DNA of 64,000 nucleotides from Variovorax gossypii. GTDB lineage: Bacteria; Pseudomonadota; Gammaproteobacteria; Burkholderiales; Burkholderiaceae_C. Position 1 is the first letter of the stretch, and every line of letters starts with the position of its first letter. Location: assembly GCF_003965815.1 (NCBI RefSeq), contig NZ_RXOE01000001.1, positions 744,001 through 808,000 on the forward strand, given 5' to 3'. The notes beneath the pieces are model-generated. The model did no database searches. It was not told where the DNA came from and saw only the letters and a program-made list of their open reading frames with translations. Made by a program: the position numbers and the translations under genes. Below, piece by piece: positions 15,960 through 29,424 of this stretch.

Positions 15960-16877
15960 TCAGTGCGCGCCCGGCACGGCCGTGTCGGCCACCGTGGTGC
16001 GCCGTCCGCGCAGCGCCAGCAGCTCGTTGAACACCAGCGCACCGATGACCAGCGCGCCGCCGGCCAGCACACTCGGCGCGGGTTGCTCGCCGGCGCCGAT
16101 CCAGGCCAGCGCGATGCCGAAGACCACCTCGAGCAGAGCCAGCAATGCGACCTCTGGTGCCTTCAGCACCTGGGCGCACAGCACCGAAAGAACGCACGGA
16201 ATGGCCAGCTGAAACACGCCCAGGAAGGCCAGCAGCCCGAGATCGTGTGCGCCGGCCTTGAACGGCCAGGCAAACGGCAGCGTGAAGAGCGCGGTGATCA
16301 CCGCGCCAATGAGCACCGCCGGCACTAGGTCGATCCTGTGGCCCTTGGCCTGCGCATGCTGCACCACGGTCCAGTTCGCAGCACCGGCCAGCGGCACGCA
16401 CAGCGCGAGCAGCGTGCCCGCCAGCGACCCGCCTCCGCCCTGCATCAACTGGGTGCCGTACATCCAGCCGATGCCCGCACCCGCGACCACGATGGCCAGC
16501 CAGGTGCGCGCGGGCAGCCTGTGCCCGATGAAGATGCGCGCCGCCAGCGCGGTGAGCAGCGGCCCGAGCGACATGGTGACGAGCACGCTGGCCGTCGAAG
16601 CCAGCGTGAGCGCGACCATGAAGGCCGTGAACATCACGGCCCAGCAGACGCCGGAGATCCAGAGCTCGCGCCCGCCGCGGCGCAGCTGGGAGAACACGGC
16701 GCGTCCGCGCCAAAGCGGCAAGATCACCAGCAGCGCCAGCGTCGTGAAGAGGCTGCGCCAGAAGGTGATCTCGAAACTGTGCGCCTGTGCCAGGTGCCGC
16801 GTGACGACGCCCGCCGTGCCCCACATCAGGGTCACGACGACCATCAGCCAGACGGCGCCGCCGTGCGTCAGGCGCAT
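15960..16877 (-). CDS. DMT-superfamily (EamA) transporter
   Basis: A 305-aa inner-membrane protein with about ten hydrophobic helices arranged as two EamA repeats. The first begins WLMVVVTLMWGTAGVVTRHLA and the second near GLLAFLGVFQLAIPCVLSVLCAQ. The P-E motif of the last repeat appears as KAPEVALLALLEVVFG. Such proteins export amino acids or other metabolites; the substrate cannot be told. The ATG at 16877 begins the first helix. It sits just downstream of the typA operon end (16926) on the same strand. Confidence 0.88.
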   Translation of the reverse strand: MRLTHGGAVWLMVVVTLMWGTAGVVTRHLAQAHSFEITFWRSLFTTLALLVILPLWRGRAVFSQLRRGGRELWISGVCWAVMFTAFMVALTLASTASVLVTMSLGPLLTALAARIFIGHRLPARTWLAIVVAGAGIGWMYGTQLMQGGGGSLAGTLLALCVPLAGAANWTVVQHAQAKGHRIDLVPAVLIGAVITALFTLPFAWPFKAGAHDLGLLAFLGVFQLAIPCVLSVLCAQVLKAPEVALLALLEVVFGIALAWIGAGEQPAPSVLAGGALVIGALVFNELLALRGRRTTVADTAVPGAH

Positions 16878-16925
16878 GGGAGGGAAGAAAGAACGCTGCT
16901 GCTGTATGCGCGAGCAGTCGATCGA

Positions 16926-18764
16926 TCAGCCCTGCATCAGGTCGCGGCTGGCGCGCTTGCGCTCATGCTCCTTCAGGAAGCGCTTGCGCAGGCGCACGCT
17001 CTTGGGCGTGATTTCAACCAGCTCGTCGTCCTCGATGAATTCCACTCCGTATTCGAGCGTGAGTTCGATCGGGGGCGTGATCTTGATCGCGTCTTCCTTG
17101 CCCGAAACGCGGAAGTTCGTGAGCTGCTTGGTACGCGTGGCGTTCACCACCAGGTCGTTGTCGCGGCTGTGAATGCCGACGATCATGCCCTCGTACACCG
17201 GGTCGTTCGCCTTCACGAACATGCGGCCGCGGTCGTCGAGCTTGCCCAGGGCGTAGGTGAAGATTTCACCGTCGTCCATGGAGATCAGCACGCCGTTCTT
17301 GCGGCCACCGATGTCGCCCTTGTGCGGTTCGTAGCTGTCGAAGATGTTGCTGATGAGGCCCGAGCCGCGCGTGAGGTTCAGGAACTCGTTCGTGAAGCCG
17401 ATCAGGCCACGCGCCGGAATGCGGTACTCGAGGCGCACGCGGCCGCGGCCGTCCGGTTCCATGTTGACCAGCTCGCCCTTGCGCTCGCCCAGTGCCTGCA
17501 TCACGCCGCCCTGGTGGCCTTCCTCGATGTCGGCCGTCACGAGCTCGATGGGCTCGTGGCGCTCGCCGTTGATTTCGCGGAACACCACGCGCGGCTTCGA
17601 CACGGCCATTTCGTAGCCTTCGCGACGCATGTTTTCCAGCAGGATGGTCAGGTGCAGTTCACCGCGGCCCATCACTTCGAACACGCCTTCCTCGTCGGTC
17701 TCGTTCACGCGCAGCGCGACGTTGTGCTGCAGTTCCTTCTGCAGGCGGTCCCAGATCTGGCGGCTGGTGACGAACTTGCCTTCGCGGCCGGCCAGCGGGC
17801 TGGTGTTGACGCAGAAGTTCATCGTCAGCGTGGGCTCATCGACCTTCAGCATCGGCAGCGGTGCCGGATTGGCCGGGTCGGTGACGGTCACGCCGATGCC
17901 GATGTCGGCAATGCCGTTGATCAGCACGATCTCGCCGGGGCCGGCCTCGGTGGCCTGCACGCGGTCCAGGCCCTGGAAGGTCAGCACCTGGTTCACGCGG
18001 CCCTTGAGGCTCTTGCCGTCCGGGCCTTCCATGACGACCACGTCCATCATCGGCTTCAGCGTGCCCTGGCTGATGCGGCCCACGCCGATGCGGCCGACGA
18101 AGGTCGAGAAGTCGAGCGCGGAAATCTGCAGCTGCAGCGGCGCGGCCGGGTCACCCTTCTGCGAGGGCACGTGCTTCAGGATGGTGTCGAACAGGGCCGA
18201 CATGTCGGGGCCCCACTGCTCGCCTTGAGCGCCCTCTTCCAGCGACGACCAGCCGTTGATGCCCGAGGCGTACACCACCGGGAAGTCGAGCTGTTCGTCG
18301 GTCGCGCCGAGCTTGTCGAACAGGTCGAAGGCGGCGTTGACCACCTTGTCGGGGTTGGCGCCCGGCTTGTCGACCTTATTCACCACCACGATAGGCTTCA
18401 GGCCCAGCGCCAGCGCCTTCTTGGTCACGAAGCGGGTCTGCGGCATCGGGCCTTCCTGGGCGTCGATCAGCAGCAGCACGCCGTCGACCATCGAGAGAGC
18501 GCGCTCCACCTCGCCGCCGAAGTCCGCGTGGCCGGGGGTGTCGACGATGTTGATGTGGGTGCCCTTCCAGCTCACGGCGCAGTTCTTGGCCAGGATGGTG
18601 ATGCCGCGTTCCTTTTCGATCGCGTTGTTGTCCATCACGGTGTCGACCACCTTCTCGTGCTCGGCGAAGGTGCCCGACTGGCGCAGCAACTGGTCGACCA
18701 TCGTGGTCTTGCCATGGTCAACGTGGGCAATGATGGCGATATTGCGGATTTGCTTGGTACTCAT
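16926..18764 (-). CDS. typA: Ribosome-associated GTPase TypA/BipA
   Basis: A 612-aa translational GTPase of the EF-G superfamily. The G domain is intact: G1 [12 protein letters not shown] near residue 15, G3 [15 protein letters not shown]4 NKVDKPGA. A beta-barrel, two EF-G-like domains and the BipA-specific C-terminus ending in a basic [10 protein letters not shown] follow. BipA assists 50S assembly and stress or low-temperature growth. The start overlaps the truB stop by 4 nt, so it is the last gene of the rimP-nusA-infB-rbfA-truB-typA operon. Confidence 0.97.
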   Translation of the reverse strand: MSTKQIRNIAIIAHVDHGKTTMVDQLLRQSGTFAEHEKVVDTVMDNNAIEKERGITILAKNCAVSWKGTHINIVDTPGHADFGGEVERALSMVDGVLLLIDAQEGPMPQTRFVTKKALALGLKPIVVVNKVDKPGANPDKVVNAAFDLFDKLGATDEQLDFPVVYASGINGWSSLEEGAQGEQWGPDMSALFDTILKHVPSQKGDPAAPLQLQISALDFSTFVGRIGVGRISQGTLKPMMDVVVMEGPDGKSLKGRVNQVLTFQGLDRVQATEAGPGEIVLINGIADIGIGVTVTDPANPAPLPMLKVDEPTLTMNFCVNTSPLAGREGKFVTSRQIWDRLQKELQHNVALRVNETDEEGVFEVMGRGELHLTILLENMRREGYEMAVSKPRVVFREINGERHEPIELVTADIEEGHQGGVMQALGERKGELVNMEPDGRGRVRLEYRIPARGLIGFTNEFLNLTRGSGLISNIFDSYEPHKGDIGGRKNGVLISMDDGEIFTYALGKLDDRGRMFVKANDPVYEGMIVGIHSRDNDLVVNATRTKQLTNFRVSGKEDAIKITPPIELTLEYGVEFIEDDELVEITPKSVRLRKRFLKEHERKRASRDLMQG

Positions 18765-19717
18765 GGTGTCGCTTCGGTCTGTTGTGCGTTCAAAAGAATT
18801 TGCTGGATTTCGATGGGGTTCAGCAAGCGCCCCGGAATCAGTTCGCCGGCCTTGACGTGGGCCGTGCCGAGGAAGGCCGGCGGCTGCGTGCCGAAGACGG
18901 CAACCTCATCCGCATCGGCCCAGGCCCCGCGGCGGCGCAGGCCCGAAAGAAAGCGTGCTGCATCTTCCGTGCCCAGCGTGACGCGGCTGTGGCCGTCGAC
19001 GAGCGCTTCGGCCGGCAGCAGCCGGGCCAGGCGCTCTTCCTCGTCCATGGCCTCCAGCGCCTCGATCGTGACGCACTGCGCCTCGACGAAGCCGCCGGTG
19101 GCGATGCGGCGCAGCGAGGTCAGGTGCGCGCCGCAGCCGAGCGCCTCGCCGATGTCCTCGCCGAGGGTGCGGATGTAGGTGCCCTTGCTGACGGAGGCAA
19201 GGATGCGGATGGTGTCTTCGCTTATCGTGCGGATCTCGAGCTTGTGGATCACCACGTCGCGCGGGGCCCGTTCGACCTCCACGCCTTCGCGGGCGTACTC
19301 GTACAGCGCCTTGCCGTCCTTCTTGAGCGCGCTGTGCATCGGGGGCACCTGGCGGATCGGGCCGGTGAACTGCGCCTGCACGCGTTCCAGGTCCTCGGCC
19401 GCGACGTGCACTGGCCGCTCGGCGATCACCTCGCCCTCGGCATCGCCGGTCGCGGTCTTGATGCCGAGGCGGGCCGTGGCTTCATAGGTCTTGTCGGCAT
19501 CCAGATGCAGCTGGCTGAACTTGGTTGCAGCGCCGAAGCACAGCGGCAGCACGCCGGTGGCCAGCGGATCGAGCGTGCCGGTGTGGCCCGCCTTCTCGGC
19601 GCGCAGCAGCCATTTGGCCTTCTGCAGGGCCTGGTTGCTGGAGAAACCCAGCGGTTTGTCGAGCAGCAACACCCCATGCACAGGGCGCCGCTGCACCCGT
19701 GTGCGTGGCGCGTTCAT
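18761..19717 (-). CDS. truB: tRNA pseudouridine(55) synthase
   Basis: A 318-aa enzyme that isomerises U55 in the T-loop of tRNA. The catalytic aspartate is D50 in [17 protein letters not shown]. The [12 protein letters not shown] motif, the [16 protein letters not shown] segment and a C-terminal PUA-like part ([16 protein letters not shown]) are present. Its ATG lies 2 nt after the rbfA stop, and its stop overlaps the typA start. Confidence 0.98.
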   Translation of the reverse strand: MNAPRTRVQRRPVHGVLLLDKPLGFSSNQALQKAKWLLRAEKAGHTGTLDPLATGVLPLCFGAATKFSQLHLDADKTYEATARLGIKTATGDAEGEVIAERPVHVAAEDLERVQAQFTGPIRQVPPMHSALKKDGKALYEYAREGVEVERAPRDVVIHKLEIRTISEDTIRILASVSKGTYIRTLGEDIGEALGCGAHLTSLRRIATGGFVEAQCVTIEALEAMDEEERLARLLPAEALVDGHSRVTLGTEDAARFLSGLRRRGAWADADEVAVFGTQPPAFLGTAHVKAGELIPGRLLNPIEIQQILLNAQQTEATP

Positions 19718-19719
19718 GG

Positions 19720-20091
19720 CTAGTCGTCTTTCGAGCGCGAAGCGACGGCTTGTGCGATGAGCGCGTTCATGTCGGCCGCGCGCTCGGTGGTGCGGTCGAA
19801 CAAGAAGTGCAGCGTGGGCACGGTGTGGATGTGCAGGCGCTTGAACAGGCCGTTGCGCAGGAAGCCCGCGGCCTGGTTCAGCGCTTCGGTCGTCTCGGCC
19901 ACGTCGCCCGTGAGCAGGCTGAAGAAGATCTTCGCGTGCGCATAGTCGGGCGTGACCTCGACGGCCTGGATCGTGACCATGCCCACGCGCGGATCCTTCA
20001 GTTCGCGCGCGATCAACTCCGTCAGATCACGCTGGATCTGATCGGCGACCTTGAAGGCGCGATTGGGGACGGCGGCTTTTTTCTTGGGCAT
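19720..20091 (-). CDS. rbfA: 30S ribosome-binding factor A
   Basis: A 123-aa KH-type protein that binds late 30S precursors and aids 16S rRNA 5'-end maturation. Recognisable features are [47 protein letters not shown] in two pieces and [16 protein letters not shown]. It lies between infB (24 nt gap) and truB in the canonical operon. Confidence 0.97.
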   Translation of the reverse strand: MPKKKAAVPNRAFKVADQIQRDLTELIARELKDPRVGMVTIQAVEVTPDYAHAKIFFSLLTGDVAETTEALNQAAGFLRNGLFKRLHIHTVPTLHFLFDRTTERAADMNALIAQAVASRSKDD

Positions 20092-20115
20092 GAACAGCGG
20101 TGCTCCGTACGCTTC

Positions 20116-23088
<2,973 letters not shown>

Positions 23089-23112
23089 ATTGGTTTCGTG
23101 CCTCCATGACCG

Positions 23113-24606
23113 TCACTCTTGGCCGGCGAACCAATGTTCGCGGGCCTTCAAGATGAGGGCTTTGGCGTCATCGGCGCTCTGGCCGGTGATCTCGGTGAGT
23201 TCATCGACCGCGAGGTCGGCAAGGTCGTCACGGGTGTTCACGCCCGCTTCGTGCAGCTTGGGAATCAGCTCGGGGTCCAGGCCCTCGAGGTCGCGCAGGT
23301 CCTGCGACACCGACGACTGGGCCTCGACGCCCTCTTCCTTGGCGATCTCCATGGTCAGCAGCGCATCCTTGGCGCGCGCGCGCAGCTCGTTGATCGTGTC
23401 TTCGTCGAAGGCTTCGATCTCCAGCATTTCGGAGATGGGCACGTAGGCCACTTCCTCGAGGCTGTTGAAGCCTTCCGAAATGAGGATGTCGGCGATTTCC
23501 TCGTCGACGTCGAGCTTCTCCATGAACAGCTTGCGGCTGGCGTCGGTTTCGCTCGCCTGCTTCTGGGCCGATTCGTTGGCGTCCATGATGTTGATCTTCC
23601 AGCCGGTGAGGTCGGAAGCCAGGCGCACGTTCTGGCCGCCGCGGCCGATGGCGATGGCGAGGTTTTCCTCGTCGACCACCACGTCCATGGCGTGCTTTTC
23701 CTCGTCGACCACGATCGACGACACGTTGGCCGGAGCCAGCGCACCGATCACGAACTGGGCGGGGTCTTCGCTCCATAGGACGATGTCCACGCGCTCGCCG
23801 GCCAGCTCGTTGGTCACGGCGTTGACGCGGGTGCCGCGCACGCCGACGCAGGTGCCGATCGGGTCGACGCGCTTGTCGTGCGAGAGCACGGCGATCTTGG
23901 CGCGCGAACCGGGGTCGCGGGCGCAGCTCTTGATTTCGAGCAGGCCCTGCTCGATCTCGGGCACTTCCTGGCGGAACAGCTCGATCATGAATTCGGGAGC
24001 CGAGCGCGACAGGATGATCGGAGCGCCGCGCAGCGTCAGGTCGACTTCCATGATCATTGCGCGCACGCGGTCGCCGTTGCGCAGGTTTTCCTTGGCGATC
24101 ATCTCGCTGCGGCGCAGGCGGCCTTCGACACGGCCGGCCTCGACGATGATGTCGCCCTTGTCCAGGCGCTTGACGGTGCCCACGAAGATCTTGTCGCCGC
24201 GCGACATGAAGTCGTTGAGCAGCATCTCGCGTTCTGCGTCGCGGATCTTCTGCAGGATGACCTGCTTCGCGGCCATGGCGCCGATGCGGCCGATGGGCAC
24301 GGAGTCGACAGCCTCCTCGATGTACTCGCCGACCTCGATGTCGGGCATTTCTTCCTTGGCTTCGAACAGCAGGATTTCCTGGTCGGGCAGCTGCAGGCCG
24401 GCCTCGTCGGGCACGACGTGCCAGCGGCGGAAGGTTTCGTAGTCGCCGCTGTCGCGATCGACCGAGACGCGGATGTCCACGTCGCCCTGATGAAGTTTCT
24501 TGGTGGCTTGCGCCAGCGCGGACTCGACCGCGCCGAAGACAACGTCGCGCTCAACGTTCTTCTCGCGCGAGATCGCATCCACCAACATCAACATTTCGCG
24601 ATTCAT
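23113..24606 (-). CDS. nusA: Transcription termination/antitermination factor NusA
   Basis: A 497-aa protein: N-terminal RNA-polymerase-binding domain ([22 protein letters not shown]), S1 domain near 135-200 ([21 protein letters not shown]), two KH domains ([23 protein letters not shown] in parts, [16 protein letters not shown]), and two C-terminal acidic HhH repeats ([15 protein letters not shown] and [20 protein letters not shown]). NusA modulates pausing, termination and antitermination. The ATG at 24606 matches the family start; the frame to 24711 overlaps rimP. Confidence 0.98.
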   Translation of the reverse strand: MNREMLMLVDAISREKNVERDVVFGAVESALAQATKKLHQGDVDIRVSVDRDSGDYETFRRWHVVPDEAGLQLPDQEILLFEAKEEMPDIEVGEYIEEAVDSVPIGRIGAMAAKQVILQKIRDAEREMLLNDFMSRGDKIFVGTVKRLDKGDIIVEAGRVEGRLRRSEMIAKENLRNGDRVRAMIMEVDLTLRGAPIILSRSAPEFMIELFRQEVPEIEQGLLEIKSCARDPGSRAKIAVLSHDKRVDPIGTCVGVRGTRVNAVTNELAGERVDIVLWSEDPAQFVIGALAPANVSSIVVDEEKHAMDVVVDEENLAIAIGRGGQNVRLASDLTGWKINIMDANESAQKQASETDASRKLFMEKLDVDEEIADILISEGFNSLEEVAYVPISEMLEIEAFDEDTINELRARAKDALLTMEIAKEEGVEAQSSVSQDLRDLEGLDPELIPKLHEAGVNTRDDLADLAVDELTEITGQSADDAKALILKAREHWFAGQE

Positions 24607-24622
24607 GCCACCACTCCTCTGG

Positions 24623-25267
24623 TCAGTCCGGAACCTGCGTTCCGTCGTCAATATCCGAAAAACCCGGTTGGGTTTTGGCCTTGCGGCCCTTGAAATCCAC
24701 AATTGGCGCAAGCCGCGCCTCGCGCAACTCGTCCAGCACGAAGCCCAGCGCCTGCAGCGTTGCCGGCGCGCGCTTCTTGCTCACTTTTTGACCCGGCTTG
24801 GGCTCGGGCGCATCGCTCCAGACGATTTGCCAGCCCGGGGCGCCGGCGCCCTCTACCTGTGCGGCCCGCTCCAGCGTGCCGCGAAATTTCTTGCGGTTGG
24901 CAGCCACCTGGCCAGCCGCCGCGGCGCCCATGGGCGCCTTGAGCGTGATGTCGATCACCTCGCCCACGAAACGTTCGAAATCCTGCTCATTGCGAAGCGG
25001 CCGGTCAATACCCGGCGATGACACTTCGAGCCGCTTGTAGTCGACGCCGTCGACCTCGAGCGCGAATTGCAGCTGGCGCGTCACCTTCTCGCAGTCCTCG
25101 ACCGTGACGAAGGGCTCCGGCAGGCCTGCAGCCACAGCTTCCGAGGTGGGGGCTTCCCAGGGCAAATCAATCGTCACGCGCAGCAATCCCCCGGCCGAAC
25201 GTTCGATCTCGACCAGGTCGTAGCCGAGGCCGGCCACGGTTTGTTCCACTACTTGCTGCAATGCCAC
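24623..25267 (-). CDS. rimP: Ribosome maturation factor RimP
   Basis: A 214-aa protein required for 30S maturation. The N-terminal part ([20 protein letters not shown]) and the [12 protein letters not shown] motif are typical. I choose the GTG at 25267 because the family begins about 15 residues before GLGYDLVE and an AAAGG lies about 12 nt upstream. The ATG at 25333 would add 22 residues of unlike sequence. It is longer than E. coli RimP (150 aa) owing to a Gly/Ala/Lys insertion and a C-terminal extension. First gene of the operon. Confidence 0.95.
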   Translation of the reverse strand: MALQQVVEQTVAGLGYDLVEIERSAGGLLRVTIDLPWEAPTSEAVAAGLPEPFVTVEDCEKVTRQLQFALEVDGVDYKRLEVSSPGIDRPLRNEQDFERFVGEVIDITLKAPMGAAAAGQVAANRKKFRGTLERAAQVEGAGAPGWQIVWSDAPEPKPGQKVSKKRAPATLQALGFVLDELREARLAPIVDFKGRKAKTQPGFSDIDDGTQVPD

Positions 25268-25360
25268 GTGTTCGAAAGCGCCTTTTAAATGCCCGGCCCT
25301 GCCATCCGCCCGCCACGGATGCCAGATAGCCATGAATGAATGCCTGGAATGGATGGACCA

Positions 25361-25391
25361 AAAAAAACGGGCGGTTGGTACCCGCCCGTTT
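25361..25391 (-). terminator. Rho-independent terminator of the yej-MFS transcript
   Basis: A 10-bp stem AAACGGGCGG (25365-25374) with CCGCCCGTTT (25382-25391) and a 7-nt loop. On the minus strand the stem is followed by a T-run from the A-tract at 25361-25367, so it ends leftward transcription after the MFS gene and insulates the rimP operon. Confidence 0.85.
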
Positions 25392-25456
25392 GGTCGTGAG
25401 CCTCGAATTATATGCTATTTGTGCAATTAATGAAGGGCCTTTGAACGCCCGCGCGG

Positions 25457-26656
25457 CTATTGCCCGGCATTGCCACGCGATTTGAACCAGACCAGCGCAA
25501 ACAGGACCGCTCCCAGCGCCAATGCCGCCGCCGCGACCAGCAGCGGCAACTGGAAAGACCCCGTCCGCTGGGCGAGCGGCGCGGCAAACAGCGGGCCGAC
25601 GATCTGCCCCACCCCGTAGGAAGCCGTCGCGTAGCCGATCAGCCCGGCTGCCGCATTGCCGCGCAGCCGGCGCGCTTCCCGCATCGCGAAAAGGGTGATG
25701 GCGGTGAACGGCATACCCAGCAGGAGACTGCCGAGCGCGAATCCGGCGATGCTCGGCCAGGCCACCGACAGAACGACGCCCAGCGCCTGCAGCGCGTAGG
25801 CGACGGCCAGAAGCAGCCGGTTGTCCCAGTGCGTCGGTGCGCGGGCCCCGATCAATGCGCCCGGAATGATGGCCAGCCCGAACAGCGGCCAGAAGAAGTC
25901 CGGCCAGGACGATCCAGGCAGCGCCTGGCGGGCGATCACCGGCAGGAAAGTGGCGGTGATGATGTAGCCGAAGCCGGCCAGCCCGTAGAGCGCGACCAGC
26001 CAGATCGCGTCGCTGCGGTCGGCCGGCCCGGCCACGCGAGCCGCCGCGGCGGGCGCCGGAGCCGCGCCGCCAGCGGCATGAACGTGCTCGCCGTCATCGA
26101 ATACCCGCCAGATCACGGCAATCAGCACCACCGCCAGGACGCCCAGCCCGATCCAGCCCGCCTCCGAACCCCAGCGCCCGAGCGCGCCGCCGAGCAGGCC
26201 GGTCATGGCGATGCCGATCCCCGGCCCGGTGTAGATCACGCCGGCCAGCGTCGGCGCGTTCGTCTCTGCCAGCCGGCGCAGCCCCCAGCCCGAGGCGAAG
26301 ACGAAGACCCAGGCGCTCATCACGCCCGCCGCCGTGCGCAACACGCCCCAACTCGTGAAGCTGTGCAGCAGCCCCATGCCGACCAGCAGGGCCGCCGTGG
26401 CCACGAGCCCGCCGCGCACCATGCTCGACGCCTTGATGCCGATGGCCGCGCAGCTCACTGCGCCAAGAAAGTAGCCCAGGTAGTTGAGCGAGGCCAGCAC
26501 CCCGCCCGCGGCGAGCTCCAGCTTTCCCTCGTGCAGCATGATGGGCAGCATGGGCGTGAAGGCAAAGCGCCCCAGGCCCATCGCCACCGACAGAGTGACC
26601 ATGCAGGCCAGCGCCGCGCGCCAGGCTCCGCGCCGGTCGCGTCCGATTTCCGACAT
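25457..26656 (-). CDS. YbfB/YjiJ-family MFS transporter
   Basis: A 399-aa, about 12-helix major-facilitator protein. The first helix carries the family signature MGLGRFAFTPMLPIM, and a SASxGxGQIVGP-like motif occurs late (YATASYGVGQIVGPLFA). An Ala-rich cytoplasmic loop (AAGGAAPAPAAAARVAG) joins the halves. The substrate is unknown. It lies 23 nt downstream of the yejF-type ATPase on the same strand and before a strong terminator, so it probably belongs to that operon. Confidence 0.88.
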   Translation of the reverse strand: MSEIGRDRRGAWRAALACMVTLSVAMGLGRFAFTPMLPIMLHEGKLELAAGGVLASLNYLGYFLGAVSCAAIGIKASSMVRGGLVATAALLVGMGLLHSFTSWGVLRTAAGVMSAWVFVFASGWGLRRLAETNAPTLAGVIYTGPGIGIAMTGLLGGALGRWGSEAGWIGLGVLAVVLIAVIWRVFDDGEHVHAAGGAAPAPAAAARVAGPADRSDAIWLVALYGLAGFGYIITATFLPVIARQALPGSSWPDFFWPLFGLAIIPGALIGARAPTHWDNRLLLAVAYALQALGVVLSVAWPSIAGFALGSLLLGMPFTAITLFAMREARRLRGNAAAGLIGYATASYGVGQIVGPLFAAPLAQRTGSFQLPLLVAAAALALGAVLFALVWFKSRGNAGQ

Positions 26657-26679
26657 TTCTCGCAGTCTCCGTTGTTGTT

Positions 26680-28311
26680 CTACTCAAGCAGCGCGGCAGC
26701 CACCAGCTTCTTCGTATATGGATGCTCGGGCGCATCGAGCACGCGCTCGACCTGCCCGGTTTCGAGGATCGCCCCGTCTTTCATCACGATGACGTTGTGC
26801 GCCATCGCGCGAATCACCTCGACGTCGTGCGTGATCAGCAGGTAGCTCAAGCCGCGCTCGCGCTGCAGGCGCTGCAGCAACCCCAGCACCTGCTTCTGGA
26901 TCGTGACGTCGAGCGCGCTGGTGGGCTCGTCGAGCACCAGCAGCCGGGGATCGACGATCAGCGCCCGGGCGATCGCCAGGCGCTGCCGCTGCCCGCCCGA
27001 GAACTCATGTGGATAGCGCTCGAGCAGCGCCGGAAACTGCGTCTCCGTCAGCCCGACATCCGCCAGCGCGGCAAGCGCACGCGCCCGGCGCGCCTCGACG
27101 CCGAGCTCGGGCGCATGCACGCGCAGGCCCTCGCCCACGATCTGCTCCACCGTCATGCGGGGAGAGAGCGACGAGAACGGGTCCTGGAACACCACCTGCA
27201 TCGTGCGGCGCAACGAGAGATCGGAGGCCCGATCGACCGCCCATCCATTGCCCGCGACGGTCAGCGCGCCCTGGTACTTCAGCAGCCCGAGCGCCGCCAG
27301 CGCGAGCGTCGACTTGCCCGAGCCCGACTCGCCGACCACACCCAGCGTCTCGCCGGACGCGATGCGGAAATCCGCCCCCTGCACCGCGACGAACTCGCCC
27401 TTGCGGAACCAGCCGGCGACGCCCGGCCTCGGCACGGGGTAGACCACCCGCAGGGCCTTGGCCTCGATCAGCGGTGCCGCACCCGGGCCGCTAGCGACGG
27501 GCGCCACGTTGCGCTCGGGATGGCTGTCGATCAGCTTGCGCGTGTAGGGATGCTGCGGGGCATCGAACACGGATGCCACCGCGCCATGCTCGACGATATG
27601 GCCGTTCTCCATGACCACCACGCGGTCGGCGAAGCGCCGCACCAGGTTCAGGTCGTGCGTGATGAGCAGCACAGCCATGCCGTACTTGCGCTGCAGGTCG
27701 GCCAGCAATTCGAGGATCTGCGCGCGCACGGTCACATCGAGCGCGGTGGTCGGCTCGTCGGCCAGCAGCAAGCGCGGCTTGCAGGCGAGCGCCATCGCGA
27801 TCATGGCGCGCTGGCGCTGGCCGCCCGACAGCTGGTGCGGAAACGCCCTCGCCCGCCGCGCCGGCTCCGGAATGCCAGTGTCGGCCAGCAATTGCACGGC
27901 AGCCGCCTGCGCCGCGCGCGCCGACAGCCCCTCATGGAGTTCGAGCACCTCGGCGATCTGGTCGCCCACGGTATAGAGCGCGTTCAACGCGGTCATCGGC
28001 TCCTGGAAGATCATGGCGATCTCCTTGCCGCGGATGCCGCGCAGTTCGCGCTCGGGAATCGACAGCAGGTCGCGAGAGCCCTGCACGCGTTCACCACCGG
28101 AGAGTCGCGCCGTGCCGGACAGGTCCGCGTTCTGCACCAGCCGCAGCAGCGACAGCGCGGTGACGGTCTTGCCCGAGCCCGATTCGCCGACGAGCGCGAG
28201 CTTTTCACCGGCGGCCATCCGGAAGTCGATGCCGTGCACGACCTCCTTGCCACCGAAGGCGACGCGCAGGTCCTTCACGTCGAGCAAGGATTGACTGGAC
28301 ATGGTGCTCAT
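26680..28311 (-). CDS. yejF: ABC transporter, duplicated ATP-binding subunit (YejF-like)
   Basis: A 543-aa protein with two complete ABC ATPase domains. Domain 1 has Walker A GESGSGKT, signature LSGGQRQRAMIA and Walker B LLLADEPTTALD; domain 2 has GESGSGKS, FSGGQRQRLAIA and LLVLDEPTSALD. It energises peptide import through YejBE; in E. coli YejABEF takes up peptides and microcin C. The ATG at 28311 overlaps the yejE stop (TGATG); a second ATG at 28302 is possible. The longer frame reaching 28794 is a shadow of yejE. Confidence 0.94.
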   Translation of the reverse strand: MSTMSSQSLLDVKDLRVAFGGKEVVHGIDFRMAAGEKLALVGESGSGKTVTALSLLRLVQNADLSGTARLSGGERVQGSRDLLSIPERELRGIRGKEIAMIFQEPMTALNALYTVGDQIAEVLELHEGLSARAAQAAAVQLLADTGIPEPARRARAFPHQLSGGQRQRAMIAMALACKPRLLLADEPTTALDVTVRAQILELLADLQRKYGMAVLLITHDLNLVRRFADRVVVMENGHIVEHGAVASVFDAPQHPYTRKLIDSHPERNVAPVASGPGAAPLIEAKALRVVYPVPRPGVAGWFRKGEFVAVQGADFRIASGETLGVVGESGSGKSTLALAALGLLKYQGALTVAGNGWAVDRASDLSLRRTMQVVFQDPFSSLSPRMTVEQIVGEGLRVHAPELGVEARRARALAALADVGLTETQFPALLERYPHEFSGGQRQRLAIARALIVDPRLLVLDEPTSALDVTIQKQVLGLLQRLQRERGLSYLLITHDVEVIRAMAHNVIVMKDGAILETGQVERVLDAPEHPYTKKLVAAALLE

Positions 28312-29390
28312 CACTTGTCGGCCTTCCGCGGATCGAGTGCGTCGCGCAGGGCGTCGCCCATGAAGGTCAGCAGCATCAGCGTGAGGACCAGCACGCCGAA
28401 AGTGGAAATCGAGATCCACCAGGCGTCGATGTTGGCCTTGCCCTGGCTGAGCAACTCGCCGAGCGACGGCGTACCCGGCGGCACGCCCAGCCCCAGGAAG
28501 TCGAGCGAGGTCAGCGCCAGGATGGCCGCGCTCATCCGGAACGGCAGGAAGGTGACGACCGGCACCATGCTGTTGGGCAGGATGTGGCGCCACATGATCT
28601 GCAAGTTGCCCACGCCCAGGGCGCGCGCCGCGCGCACGTAGTCCATCTGGCGATTGCGCAGGAACTCCGCCCGCACATAGTCGGCCAGCCCCATCCAGCC
28701 GAACAGGCTCAGCAGGATGAGCAGCAGCGCCACGCTGGGCGCGAAGATCGCGCTGAAGATGATCAGCAGGTAGAGCTCGGGCATCGAGCTCCATATCTCG
28801 ATGAAGCGTTGGAACGCGAGGTCGACCTTGCCGGCGAAGTAGCCCTGGACCGCCCCCGCGGCCACGCCCAGCACCGTGCCGATGGCGGTCAGCGCCAGCC
28901 CGAACAGCACGCTCACCCGAAAGCCGTAGATCAGCTGCGCGAGCAGGTCGCGGCCGCGGTCGTCGGTGCCGAGCAGGTTGTCGCCCGTCGGCGCGGCCGG
29001 GCTCGGCGACTTGGCGAAGTAGTTGAGCGTCTTCGGGCCGTAGGGATTGGGCGCATAGATCGCCCAGTTGTCGCCCCGCGTGATGCGCTCGCGGATGAAC
29101 GGATCGAGGTAGTCCGCCGGCGTCTCGAAGTCGCCGCCGAAGGTCTTTTCGGAGTAGTCCTGCAGTACCGGGAAATAGGTTTTCCCTTCATAGCGCAGCA
29201 CCAGCGGCTTGTCGGTGGAAAGCACCTCGGCGAAGAGGCTCAGCAGCACCATGCACGAGAAAAGCACCAGGCTCCAGAAACCCAGCCGGTTTCGCTTGAA
29301 GCGCAGCCACGCGCGACGGCCGGGCGAGTTGTGGGCGCGGGTGCCAGCTTCGGGCGCACCCGCCCTGTCGGCGCCATCGCGCCCCCGCAT
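28311..29390 (-). CDS. yejE: Peptide ABC transporter permease (YejE-like)
   Basis: About 359 aa. After a short cytoplasmic segment and a first helix (LGFWSLVLFSCMVLLSLFA), a periplasmic loop typical of YejE (about 140 residues, GKTYFPVLQDYSEKTFGGDFE in two pieces) precedes the DppC-type permease core. The EAA loop reads DYVRAARALGVGNLQIMWRHILP. The start is uncertain: ATG 29390 is given, while GTG 29402 or codons further up (frame open to 29459, overlapping yejB) are possible. It forms the membrane channel with YejB. Confidence 0.93.
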   Translation of the reverse strand: MRGRDGADRAGAPEAGTRAHNSPGRRAWLRFKRNRLGFWSLVLFSCMVLLSLFAEVLSTDKPLVLRYEGKTYFPVLQDYSEKTFGGDFETPADYLDPFIRERITRGDNWAIYAPNPYGPKTLNYFAKSPSPAAPTGDNLLGTDDRGRDLLAQLIYGFRVSVLFGLALTAIGTVLGVAAGAVQGYFAGKVDLAFQRFIEIWSSMPELYLLIIFSAIFAPSVALLLILLSLFGWMGLADYVRAEFLRNRQMDYVRAARALGVGNLQIMWRHILPNSMVPVVTFLPFRMSAAILALTSLDFLGLGVPPGTPSLGELLSQGKANIDAWWISISTFGVLVLTLMLLTFMGDALRDALDPRKADK

Positions 29391-29424
29391 TGCATCGTTC
29401 ACACCGGAAACTGCGAACCCGGGC